DNA from: Ignavibacteria bacterium UBA2360
GTDB taxonomy: Bacteria > Bacteroidota > Ignavibacteria > Tepidaquicellales > OLB5
Direction of reading: 5' to 3'
NCBI GenBank assembly: GCA_002344125.1
Contig: DDTQ01000008.1
Location: 252,305 to 316,304 of the forward strand
DNA length: 64,000 nucleotides
The position numbers were made by a program, and so were the translations under genes. Shown here piece by piece: positions 54,024 to 62,839 of this stretch. The notes beneath the pieces are model-generated. The model searched no databases and was not told the origin of the DNA. It was given only the letters and a program-made list of their open reading frames with translations. Position 1 is the first letter of the stretch. Each line of letters opens with the position of its first letter.

Positions 54024-57000
54024 TCATTTTTCCTCTACCCAAAAATCTGCCATAAGTTCAGCTTGTTTTAACACTGTATCAATTGCCTTCTGCTGCATAT
54101 CCGGGGGATAGCCGTATTTACGTAATGTCCGGCTGACAAGGCGCATTAGATTTGCCCTTGCGCTCTCACGGATTGTCCAGTCAATTGTGGCATTGCTGCG
54201 GACCTTATCCGCAATTTCGCGGGCTATATGCTTTAAGGTATCATCTCCAAGCACCTGCACAGCGCTTTCATTTACCTCAAGGGCATTGTAGAAGGCTACT
54301 TCTTCAGTTGATAAGCCGAGTTTTTCACCCTGTTTATCAGCTTCCTTAACCTCTTTTGCAATGTTTATAAGCTCCTGAATGATCTCTGCAGTTGATAACA
54401 GGTTATTCTGGTATCGTTTTATTGATGCCTCAAGCATTTCAAGTAGTGCCTTACCCTTTACAAGATTGGTTTTTAGCCTGGACTTGATCTCATCATTGAG
54501 TATTTTCTTTAACAGCTCTAAAGCAAGGTTTTTATGCTTCATACCCTGAATTTCAAGAAGGAATTCATCTGAAAGTATGGGGATCTCAGGTCGTTCTAAT
54601 CCGGCAGCATCAAAAATATCAACAACTTTTTCTGAGGTAATGGCTGCATTTACTATTTGTTTTATTATCGATTCAAGGTTTAAGTCCCGTTCACCACTTC
54701 CTGTTCCTGTGAATTTAGTTAACCGGGCTTTCACTGCCTGGAAAAATGCAACAAGCTCAGTTATAGCTGCCGCTTCAGGTTTTGATACTGAAAGTGAATA
54801 TGCCTGTGATAACAGTGTAACTTCCTTAATAAATCTTGCCTTACCTTCATTTAAGCCAAGAATATGTTCTTCTGATTGAAGGATGATTGATAGCTTATCC
54901 CGTGAAGATGCTGCAAAAAATCTTTTGTAATCAAATGCACCATCAATGTAAGCCGAAGGCTCTTCAAGCAGTATATCACTTTCGGAATTACTTTTTTCTG
55001 CGAACATTTGAGTGACAACCTCCAGTTTTTCAAGCATAACATCAACTGCTTTATCCAGATCTTCTGCAGGTTCACCTTTACCACCTGAATCAGAGTAAAA
55101 TGAAAGCGCTTTCTTCATATCGGTAGCAATACCAAGATAATCGACAATAAGTCCGCCCGGTTTATCCTGAAATACTCGGTTTACCCTGGATATCGTCTGC
55201 ATCAGTGTATGACCGCGCATTGGCTTATCAATATACATTGTATTTAAACATGGTACATCAAAGCCGGTAAGCCACATATCCCTTACAATCACGATCTTCA
55301 ATTCGTCTGCAGGGTCTTTCATTCTTTCTGCAAGTGTTTTGCGCTGCATTTTAGTGGTATGATGTTTGGCCATTACAGGCCCATCAGAGCTTACAGCAGT
55401 CATTATGACCTTAATTGAGCCTTCATTAAGCTCGTCACTATGCCATTCAGGTTTAATCTTTACAATTTCATTATAAAGCTCAACAGCTATCCTGCGGCTC
55501 ATTGCAACTATCATTGCTTTGCCGTTTGAGGCAGAATATCTGGTTTCAAAATGAGAAACTATATCACTTGCAAGGTTCTTTAACCTTTCCTTATTGCCTA
55601 TTATTGCCTCGAGCTTTGACCATTTTGCCTTAGCTTTTTCTGCATCAGAGAGTTCTTCACCTTCTTCAAGTTCTTTATCAAACTCACCAATTAACTTCCT
55701 GCCATCTTCATTCAAGTTCACTTTAGCAAGCCGGCTTTCGTAAAAAATCCGTACTGTTGTATTATCTGCGATTGATTGTGATATATCATATATATCAACA
55801 TACTTGCCAAAAACCGCGGGAGTATTTACATCACTGGTTTCAATTGGGGTGCCGGTAAAACCAATATATGTAGCATTTGGCAGGGCATCACGCAAATACT
55901 TGGCAAAGCCATAAGCAATTCGCTTGCCAATCACTTCACCTGTGGATTTATCTACAACATCCTTATACTTTGCATCAAAGCCATATTGCGTTCTGTGAGC
56001 TTCATCTGCTATTACAACTATGTTTTGCCTGTTAGAAAGCTCTTCATACACTTCTTTTCCATCATCAGGCCAGAACTTATGAATGGTAGTAAAAATTATC
56101 CCGCCGCTTGATACTTTGAGTAGCTGTTTTATATCATCACGGCTTTCAGCCTGCTTTGGCTCTTGCCTTAAAAGCTGTTTTGAGTTTGCGAAGGTATCAA
56201 ATAACTGGTCATCAAGATCATTCCTATCTGTAATTACCACAATTGTTGGATTTTTAAGGCTTAAAACCAGCTTACCGGTAAAGAATACCATTGAAAGCGA
56301 TTTACCGCTGCCAGTGGTATGCCATACCACTCCGCCTTTTCTATCCCCGGCTGGTGATGCAGCATTAATAGTTTGTGTTACAGCTTTATTGACGGCGTAA
56401 TACTGGTGATATGCTGCAAGTTTTTTTACAGTGAAAACCTGGGTTATTCCGGTTTCGGGGTCTTCTTTTCTTGATTTTTCAAATACGATAAAATTCCTGA
56501 TTATATCAAGTAGGGTAACCGGGTTCAACATTCCCTTTATCAGTGTTTCCATCTGAGGGATAAACTTTGAAGCGTCCTTATTGCCATCAATGCTCTTCCA
56601 GGGTACAAATCTTCCTTCACCTGCTGAAAGACTGCCTGCTTTACACTCCAAACCGTCTGAGATCACGCATATTTCATTATAAGTAAACAGCGAGGGTATT
56701 ACCGCTTTATAGGTTTCAACCTGGTTATAAGCGCTATGGATATCAGCATTATCTTCTACGGGATTTTTTAGCTCCATTACAACCAAAGGCAAGCCGTTGA
56801 TAAATAAAATTACATCAGGTCGTTTATTCTGGTTATTATGGAGTATTGTGAACTGGTTTACAGCAAGGAAATCGTTGTTTAAAGGATTTTCAAAATCAAC
56901 CAATGCAATTTCATGGCTTCTTTCAAAGCCATCCTGCTGGTATGGAATCCTTACCTTTTCAACAAGCAGTTCATGGAAGGTTTCGTTGTTATGGAGCAGG

Positions 57001-57242
57001 TCCGGTGAGTATATCCTTAGAACCTTTTGTACAGCCTGTTCAATGGCATCAGCCGGTATGTGAGGATTAATTTTGTTTACAGCATTTCTTAACTTATCAG
57101 CCAAAACCACTTCTTCAAATGAAGTTCTTGCAGGATTTGCACCTTCAGGTGATATATCCGGACCGTAAGCATAACCCCAGCCCAGCTTAGCAAGTTCTTC
57201 CAAAGCAAATTCTTCAATATGTGATTCGGTGATTGGTTTCAA
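54024..57242 (-). CDS. hsdR: Type I restriction endonuclease subunit R
   Basis: A 1072-aa motor and nuclease subunit of a type I restriction-modification complex. The PD-(D/E)xK nuclease motif is PDVILFINGLPLVVMELK (D143, E157, K159). Helicase motif I is TGSGKS (310-315), motif II is DEAH (413-416), and TGTP of motif III lies further on. The C-terminal helical part would contact HsdM. No inactivating change is visible. It is the last gene of a long minus-strand operon that includes hsdS 5.6 kb upstream; five unrelated genes separate the two. Confidence 0.96.
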   Translation of the reverse strand: MKPITESHIEEFALEELAKLGWGYAYGPDISPEGANPARTSFEEVVLADKLRNAVNKINPHIPADAIEQAVQKVLRIYSPDLLHNNETFHELLVEKVRIPYQQDGFERSHEIALVDFENPLNNDFLAVNQFTILHNNQNKRPDVILFINGLPLVVMELKNPVEDNADIHSAYNQVETYKAVIPSLFTYNEICVISDGLECKAGSLSAGEGRFVPWKSIDGNKDASKFIPQMETLIKGMLNPVTLLDIIRNFIVFEKSRKEDPETGITQVFTVKKLAAYHQYYAVNKAVTQTINAASPAGDRKGGVVWHTTGSGKSLSMVFFTGKLVLSLKNPTIVVITDRNDLDDQLFDTFANSKQLLRQEPKQAESRDDIKQLLKVSSGGIIFTTIHKFWPDDGKEVYEELSNRQNIVVIADEAHRTQYGFDAKYKDVVDKSTGEVIGKRIAYGFAKYLRDALPNATYIGFTGTPIETSDVNTPAVFGKYVDIYDISQSIADNTTVRIFYESRLAKVNLNEDGRKLIGEFDKELEEGEELSDAEKAKAKWSKLEAIIGNKERLKNLASDIVSHFETRYSASNGKAMIVAMSRRIAVELYNEIVKIKPEWHSDELNEGSIKVIMTAVSSDGPVMAKHHTTKMQRKTLAERMKDPADELKIVIVRDMWLTGFDVPCLNTMYIDKPMRGHTLMQTISRVNRVFQDKPGGLIVDYLGIATDMKKALSFYSDSGGKGEPAEDLDKAVDVMLEKLEVVTQMFAEKSNSESDILLEEPSAYIDGAFDYKRFFAASSRDKLSIILQSEEHILGLNEGKARFIKEVTLLSQAYSLSVSKPEAAAITELVAFFQAVKARLTKFTGTGSGERDLNLESIIKQIVNAAITSEKVVDIFDAAGLERPEIPILSDEFLLEIQGMKHKNLALELLKKILNDEIKSRLKTNLVKGKALLEMLEASIKRYQNNLLSTAEIIQELINIAKEVKEADKQGEKLGLSTEEVAFYNALEVNESAVQVLGDDTLKHIAREIADKVRSNATIDWTIRESARANLMRLVSRTLRKYGYPPDMQQKAIDTVLKQAELMADFWVEEK

Positions 57243-57260
57243 AGTATTCTTGATTAAATT

Positions 57261-58835
57261 CTATTTAGCTTTTGGAAAAAGCCAATAGTCTATATTCTTA
57301 GCTCCTCTTTTTTTTAACCCTCTTTTCTCCGGCGGTAAATCATTAGTTACCAAACCCAACAAATCTTGTAACACTTCATATGTTTCAAACATGTATCCAT
57401 GTCCATTACTTGATTCTGGTACATTTGATGCGTCAACAGTATCAATTTCTTTAGTAATAAATAGATTTTTACCGCCTTCACCAAGCCTAACCAAACCACT
57501 ACGGAATTTTTCTGAAACCCAAAGAGCGATATCCTGATCAGAAGCGTAAAGAGTTCTTCTTGAGCCAACTTTTAAAAAATGAGGCAGTATATTATTAGTA
57601 AATTCTTCCTGATTAATGTCGGGTGCTCCTAAGATGATTTGATGAATTTTTTTGATGTCTTCTGCAATCTCTGTTTTGTTTGATAAATCACTGATGGTCT
57701 TACCTAATACTAAATTTCCCATACTATGAGCAATTATATGAAGTTTTTCGAGTTGAGTAAAAGATAGTAATGTTTCAATAAATTGCTGAAGGAAAATGCT
57801 GCTATTTCTTGCTTTTTCGACATCACGAGGATACTTAAGCGCAGTACCAAATGACGGCCAGCTAAAAAATGAAGGAACACCTTGAAAATCTATATCATAA
57901 ACAAGTTGAGCCGTTCTTCGTGCCGCTGCTGCGAAAGTGTTGTTATAGCCGTGGATAAAAATAAGACCTTCTTTTGATTTTGCATCAGAAAGTCCAGAAG
58001 AAAATTTCTTCTTGAATTCAACTTCGGATAACTCTTCTATATGAGCCAGAGCTATATGTTTTTTCTTATTTTCAGGCAGGTCAATTAACCAAAGCAGTTT
58101 TTTAGGACGTTCAAGGATTCCCTTGGTATGCCCAGGAGGAATACTTACTGAACATACTCCGAAATGAAGCTTTTCGGACTCTACACCATAATACTTATTG
58201 ACCTCTTTGCCAATCAAATTGCGGTTTGTGCCATAGAATAACTTTACTATTCCTCCAGGATCGGCTTTAGGTTCATAAATGGGAGATTCATTTAAAATTG
58301 ATATTTGAGAAAACTTTACAAAATTTTCGTCATTGGATTCATTTTCAATTTCAAATTTGTTAGTAAATATGTGTTCATAGTTTAATACCTTATCAGAAAT
58401 AATTTCATTCTGAGAAATATATTCCTGAATATCATATTCTCTTTCCAATAACAACTTTTTATTTTGATCAGAAAAATCAAAATACCAGAATATTTTTAAA
58501 TATATTTTATTTAAGGAAATATGGGATTTATCAATTACATTAACGCCACCATATTTTTGTATTATTAAGTCATTGTTATAAGTTATTATATTATCAAATA
58601 AAGTCATTGAATTTGCAATATACTTGACCCTATCTGTAAGATTTAATATGTCTGCAATATTATATTCAGGAAAAAATTCTTTTGCTGTTAATTGGATATG
58701 ATCAATTTCATTTACATTATTAATTTTTAAATTCTTGTCCCAGCTTACAGTTAGGATACTATGATCTTCAAAATGGTCCCATTTTCTATAAACTGAATCG
58801 GTAAATTGAATTGCCCAAGTTTTGATTGTAGTCAT
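57261..58835 (-). CDS. DUF900-like alpha/beta hydrolase with a long N-terminal region
   Basis: A 524-aa protein. The first 190 residues are unrecognised, with a WYFDFSDQNKK segment and no signal peptide. From about 196 (LFYGTNRN) it matches the DUF900/COG4782 hydrolases: HGYNNTF (295-301) and the nucleophile elbow AHSMG with S371. The expected Asp and His lie further on. Lipase-like hydrolases occur in several anti-phage systems as abortive effectors; that role here is only inferred from its place between hsdR and the DUF262/ATPase genes. Gap to hsdR is 18 nt. Confidence 0.82.
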   Translation of the reverse strand: MTTIKTWAIQFTDSVYRKWDHFEDHSILTVSWDKNLKINNVNEIDHIQLTAKEFFPEYNIADILNLTDRVKYIANSMTLFDNIITYNNDLIIQKYGGVNVIDKSHISLNKIYLKIFWYFDFSDQNKKLLLEREYDIQEYISQNEIISDKVLNYEHIFTNKFEIENESNDENFVKFSQISILNESPIYEPKADPGGIVKLFYGTNRNLIGKEVNKYYGVESEKLHFGVCSVSIPPGHTKGILERPKKLLWLIDLPENKKKHIALAHIEELSEVEFKKKFSSGLSDAKSKEGLIFIHGYNNTFAAAARRTAQLVYDIDFQGVPSFFSWPSFGTALKYPRDVEKARNSSIFLQQFIETLLSFTQLEKLHIIAHSMGNLVLGKTISDLSNKTEIAEDIKKIHQIILGAPDINQEEFTNNILPHFLKVGSRRTLYASDQDIALWVSEKFRSGLVRLGEGGKNLFITKEIDTVDASNVPESSNGHGYMFETYEVLQDLLGLVTNDLPPEKRGLKKRGAKNIDYWLFPKAK

Positions 58836-58839
58836 AATT

Positions 58840-59502
58840 TTAATATTTAATTTTAAGATTATTATTAACGTAACTTATGTAATTATTCAAATTACTCTTA
58901 TAAAACTCTTTCCTTATGCTTGGCTGGTGGGGGAAGGGGTAAATATCCCGCTCAAGTTTATTATCTTTTGCCGGGCAGAACGTAAATTTACCATCGCATT
59001 TGCGGGATTTGGAGTTGTAGCTCCAATATTCCCGTACCTGAACTTTTTCACCAGCTAAAAGCTGCAATACCGGCAAACCTAATGCAATAATTGGAATCCT
59101 TGGATATGCTGCCAATTCCTCTTTAAGTAATTCCAGGTTTGCAGGTAAATGAGAGTGCAAAACATGCATTGTTCGCTCCGGTGGAATTGTATAGAAATAC
59201 TTAAATACATTAGTAGCATAAATATTTTCAAAACTTATGCCAAGTGAGTTGCAAATTTGGTTTATATACGCCTTTAATGAACCTGCTTTATCCAGGTTTA
59301 ATGTATACTCAATTGACTCTCTGCTTTTTTCGTTTTTAACAGTCGGGTCTTGACCTAATATCATGAGTTTAATATTATTAGTTACTCTGAAAGGTAAAAC
59401 CGGTAATAAATTCAAATCAATTGGATTTTCTTTGAAATCGTTTTTTGATTTCAAAGCATTTCTGATTTCAAGTGAATACAAGAATATTTCTGAAGTATTC
59501 AC
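58840..59502 (-). CDS. Uracil-DNA glycosylase superfamily-like protein
   Basis: A 220-aa protein with the two hallmark motifs of the superfamily: LMILGQDPTVKN (GQDP at 50-53) near the N-terminus and PFPHQPSIRKEF (H192) near the C-terminus, with the segment PIIALGLPVLQLL between them. The usual Tyr/His after GQDP is Thr-Val, so uracil specificity is doubtful and another base, perhaps a modified one, is possible (inference). The start is GTG at 59502, sharing its G with the stop of the previous gene; 4 nt separate its end from the hydrolase gene. Confidence 0.75.
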   Translation of the reverse strand: MNTSEIFLYSLEIRNALKSKNDFKENPIDLNLLPVLPFRVTNNIKLMILGQDPTVKNEKSRESIEYTLNLDKAGSLKAYINQICNSLGISFENIYATNVFKYFYTIPPERTMHVLHSHLPANLELLKEELAAYPRIPIIALGLPVLQLLAGEKVQVREYWSYNSKSRKCDGKFTFCPAKDNKLERDIYPFPHQPSIRKEFYKSNLNNYISYVNNNLKIKY

Positions 59503-60320
59503 TAAAATCCCATTCCCTTCTTATCTCCAATATATCCTATATACATTTTATGGTTTGAGGCTTGTGGGTGTATATACATTCTGAAAGATTGACCAGAAAA
59601 ATACCATTTAATGTGCCAACTGAAAACCACAGGCCCAATCTCTGGGCATCCAATAGTTCTAAAATTAAGAGTATCATAAATTCTTTTTTTTGTGTCAGGT
59701 GAACAATCTAAACCAAGAGTATCAAAATCATAATTACCATCAGTCCACTTACTGGTGTGAGAATCCAGTCTCTTCAATTTTGCAATTATCAATTTAAAAC
59801 GATCATCAGTTACAGCATAAGTGTGTATTTGGTCAATAGCATTTTCACAAAAAATCAGATTCGGGAATACTTCACCTCGATATAGATCGAAATCATCCAT
59901 CGAATGAAAATTATATTTACTACGACAATTGGATTTAAATAAAATAAACGAATTTTTGTCAATAATTTGTCTATTGACCGGGATTGTCGTTGTCGAAAAA
60001 TTGAAGCCAGAAAAACCATTGCATTCGTTGGGAAAAAGTGTATCAAAAATTGCCTCATTAGTAATATAATTTTGATAATCAATAAATGAACCCAATAATT
60101 TTGGAATTAATCTTCTGTGTTCTTCCGATATTACACTGAATGTAAAGTCGTTAACATTTCCAAAACCTGTATCAAAAGTATAAATTGAACCATGTTTAAT
60201 AAAGTTATCAAAATCACGATCTTTTTTAGCAATTACCTCATTCAGACGATTTATACCTTCTTCAATTTCTGAAATTGAAGAAACTGTTAGTCCTTCATTT
60301 AATAGAAAGTTGTTATACAT
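59502..60320 (-). CDS. Unknown protein of the inserted cassette
   Basis: I do not recognise a family. The 272-aa product is predicted soluble, with no signal peptide and mixed alpha/beta character. It has four scattered cysteines and a histidine-rich C-terminal part (FSWHIKWYFSGQSFRMYIHPQASNH). It overlaps the ATPase gene by 8 nt and touches the glycosylase-like gene, so it is certainly part of the same transcript. Its tight coupling with the ATPase suggests a direct partner. Confidence 0.65.
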   Translation of the reverse strand: MYNNFLLNEGLTVSSISEIEEGINRLNEVIAKKDRDFDNFIKHGSIYTFDTGFGNVNDFTFSVISEEHRRLIPKLLGSFIDYQNYITNEAIFDTLFPNECNGFSGFNFSTTTIPVNRQIIDKNSFILFKSNCRSKYNFHSMDDFDLYRGEVFPNLIFCENAIDQIHTYAVTDDRFKLIIAKLKRLDSHTSKWTDGNYDFDTLGLDCSPDTKKRIYDTLNFRTIGCPEIGPVVFSWHIKWYFSGQSFRMYIHPQASNHKMYIGYIGDKKGMGF

Positions 60321-61449
60321 TTTTACGTGCTTTTAAGAGTTCTGAAAAATCTATTTGTGTTTGATCAAAAAAGCCTTTTGGCCATGCTGATAACTCCCCG
60401 TTTGGAGATAGAGTGATTGGTGATACATCAGGCTGTAATCCTCTATCTTCATTATTGAAATAATTGATTGTAATATTATTATTCAATATTTCACCTTTTG
60501 CAGTAGCAATTTGGATGCCATTTATGACATGATCACTATGTGTTTCAATGATTACATTTACCCCTGAATTAGCAATAATAGATAAAAATCTTCCTACTTT
60601 TGATTGTGCTGAAGGATGTAGATGCGCTTCGGGATTTTCTACAATAAAATAACTATCTTTTTCAGCTATTAATCCAGTTGCAATTATTGGTAATAAATAA
60701 CTTATCCCAAAACCAAGATTAGTAGCTAATGTAGGTTCTGAAACTGTGTACTGGTTTTCTAAAGTAATTTGCGATGAAAGTGTTTGTGAATTTGTAATGG
60801 CTTTAACTTTAACTCCAGGAATAATAAAATCGAGCCATTTGTTAACTTGATAATTCAAAAAACTATTTTCGGATTTAGGGAATACACGTTTATTGTCTAT
60901 CTTAAAATATCCGCCATTATGATCTATTACTTGCCCTGTTCTTTCGCCTTGCCAGCCTACATTTAGATAATCAAAAAACTCAATCGAATTTTGAACTCTT
61001 GGTCCTAATCTTTCAGCATTTAGATAGTAGAATTCATGTTTTAATATTGGGAAATTTGGTTCTCCAGAAATATCCAATTTTTTACAATGTAGCCAGAGTT
61101 GAGGTATTTGATTATCTGCTTCATAAGTAAAAATAAATTCATTTATCCCATCATGAAGTCCGATAACAAGATATCTATCAGAATGTTTATTCAATACAAA
61201 ACTGCTATTTCCTAAAAGTAAAAGATATTCTCCATTTAATGCAATATTTTTCTCTATAAAGCCCCTTATTGTGTAACCGCCATTTTGGTTGACTTCACCA
61301 TATTGTTCAATAGTTTGTCGTAAAAAGAGTAGCGCTTGAATAGAAGTGCTCTTACCATTTGCATTAGCTCCCGCAAATACGGTCAACTTATTAATTGGAA
61401 TATTGGCATTTACGAAACATTTAAAATGCTCTATATTTAAGTAAGTCAT
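60313..61449 (-). CDS. DUF3696-like AAA/ABC-type ATPase
   Basis: A 378-aa ATPase of the SMC/OLD-like group. Walker A is GANANGKST (27-35), a signature-like NLGFGISYLLPI lies at about 243-254, Walker B FIVENPEAHLHP at about 267-278, and the switch IIETHSDH follows. The C-terminal segment PNGELSAWPKGFFDQ is typical of DUF3696 proteins. The ATG overlaps the stop of the DUF262 gene as ATGA. Such ATPases accompany effector genes in several defence systems. Confidence 0.9.
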   Translation of the reverse strand: MTYLNIEHFKCFVNANIPINKLTVFAGANANGKSTSIQALLFLRQTIEQYGEVNQNGGYTIRGFIEKNIALNGEYLLLLGNSSFVLNKHSDRYLVIGLHDGINEFIFTYEADNQIPQLWLHCKKLDISGEPNFPILKHEFYYLNAERLGPRVQNSIEFFDYLNVGWQGERTGQVIDHNGGYFKIDNKRVFPKSENSFLNYQVNKWLDFIIPGVKVKAITNSQTLSSQITLENQYTVSEPTLATNLGFGISYLLPIIATGLIAEKDSYFIVENPEAHLHPSAQSKVGRFLSIIANSGVNVIIETHSDHVINGIQIATAKGEILNNNITINYFNNEDRGLQPDVSPITLSPNGELSAWPKGFFDQTQIDFSELLKARKNV

Positions 61450-62810
61450 AACAATTTTATATTTTGATTTATAATATCTTTTACTGCATTAAAAATAGCT
61501 TGCATATTTGCCTTTGAGTTAGTGCTATATGTCAAAAATAGGAATAGATCATTATCTCCTGAAATTCTTTGAGCCAATGGCAGTGACAATGATTGAGCAT
61601 TATTGTTTGCTTTAATAATTTGTGGGTCATAATTGCTTAACAGAACAGAGCTTGCTACAAATAATGCTTTATTTATTAATTGTTGATTGGCGGTTGCAGA
61701 AATATGCTCTTCTTTGCATTTTCTAAATGCATATCTACCAAATAAGTACTCAGCATTTTGCATAGCATTATCAAATAAAATAATATAATTGCTGATGTTA
61801 TCCGTTTTGGATTTACTAATCTCATCTGTTAAGTCATCTAATTCAGTATCTATTTTACCATTATATTCGAGAAGTGTGTTATCTGTTTGGTAAATCTTAT
61901 GAAAATAAATAAATCTTAAAGCTAATTCTTGCGCTTGCATTCTTACATCCTTTACACTTCCTAAAGTTGCAGTTTTGAAGCTGTCCAAAGTGATCATCTT
62001 TCTCAATGTATCACGTAATAGTATACTTGATAAGCAATTTCTAATTTCTTGCGAATTTAATGGTTTGCCTCCCGTGTTTAATCTTCTAAAAATATCATAT
62101 TTAACTTTTGAAGGTGATGACGGGTCAATAACATTTACTGTAATTTGAGTCATGTTGAACCATCTGTAGTATTTTGGTTCAATGCTTGGATCCGAATCAT
62201 AAAATTTATTTTCACAATTATCCAAATATTCTAAATCTTTTAGCTTTAATTTATTATTCATAAAATCTCTTATAGTACTCAATCTTTGAAGTCCGTCAAC
62301 AACAGTCAATTTTCCATTTTCATCCTGAGAAAAATAAAACATTGGCAGAGGAATTCTTAACAATATTGATTCAATCAACCTTGATTTACGTTGATTATCC
62401 CATACAAAATTTCGTTGGAAATCAGGTGATAAGTCAATATCGTTGTCTTCAATCATATCAAATATCTGTCTCAATGAAAATGGCTTGGTTTCTACTCTAA
62501 TCTTATCAGGATCATATGGATTTTCATCGATACTATTAGATTCATTTTCCTCAGTACCGGTTTGCTCTGATTCAATTAACTCCAGTAATAATTCATCTAA
62601 TTTAGAATTTAGATTTTCGTTATCTTCAGCAATCAAAGGGTCTTTTTCCAATATTACAAGTTTTTTAGTATTGGAATCAAGTTTTAACTTAATTAATGGA
62701 TGATTTTCATTATTAACTAAATCATAAATATCTTCTGAAGTATTAGAAGAATCTTTAATCGGTTGAAGTCGAATTTCATCTTCATTTTGTAATTTTACTG
62801 ATAGATACAT
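61446..62810 (-). CDS. DUF262 (GmrSD N-terminal-like) protein
   Basis: A 454-aa protein. After an acidic N-terminal 100 residues, the DUF262 domain begins: FQRNFVWD (131-138), then VDGLQRLSTI (171-180), the DGQR-type nucleotide-binding motif, and FRRLNTGGKPLNSQEIRN. The C-terminal half is helical. No DUF1524 HNH nuclease domain is visible, so if it is a restriction factor the cutting activity must come from elsewhere. It lies 29 nt after hsdS and overlaps the ATPase gene by 4 nt. Confidence 0.88.
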   Translation of the reverse strand: MYLSVKLQNEDEIRLQPIKDSSNTSEDIYDLVNNENHPLIKLKLDSNTKKLVILEKDPLIAEDNENLNSKLDELLLELIESEQTGTEENESNSIDENPYDPDKIRVETKPFSLRQIFDMIEDNDIDLSPDFQRNFVWDNQRKSRLIESILLRIPLPMFYFSQDENGKLTVVDGLQRLSTIRDFMNNKLKLKDLEYLDNCENKFYDSDPSIEPKYYRWFNMTQITVNVIDPSSPSKVKYDIFRRLNTGGKPLNSQEIRNCLSSILLRDTLRKMITLDSFKTATLGSVKDVRMQAQELALRFIYFHKIYQTDNTLLEYNGKIDTELDDLTDEISKSKTDNISNYIILFDNAMQNAEYLFGRYAFRKCKEEHISATANQQLINKALFVASSVLLSNYDPQIIKANNNAQSLSLPLAQRISGDNDLFLFLTYSTNSKANMQAIFNAVKDIINQNIKLL

Positions 62811-62839
62811 AATATTATTATTTAATTATATAAAATATT

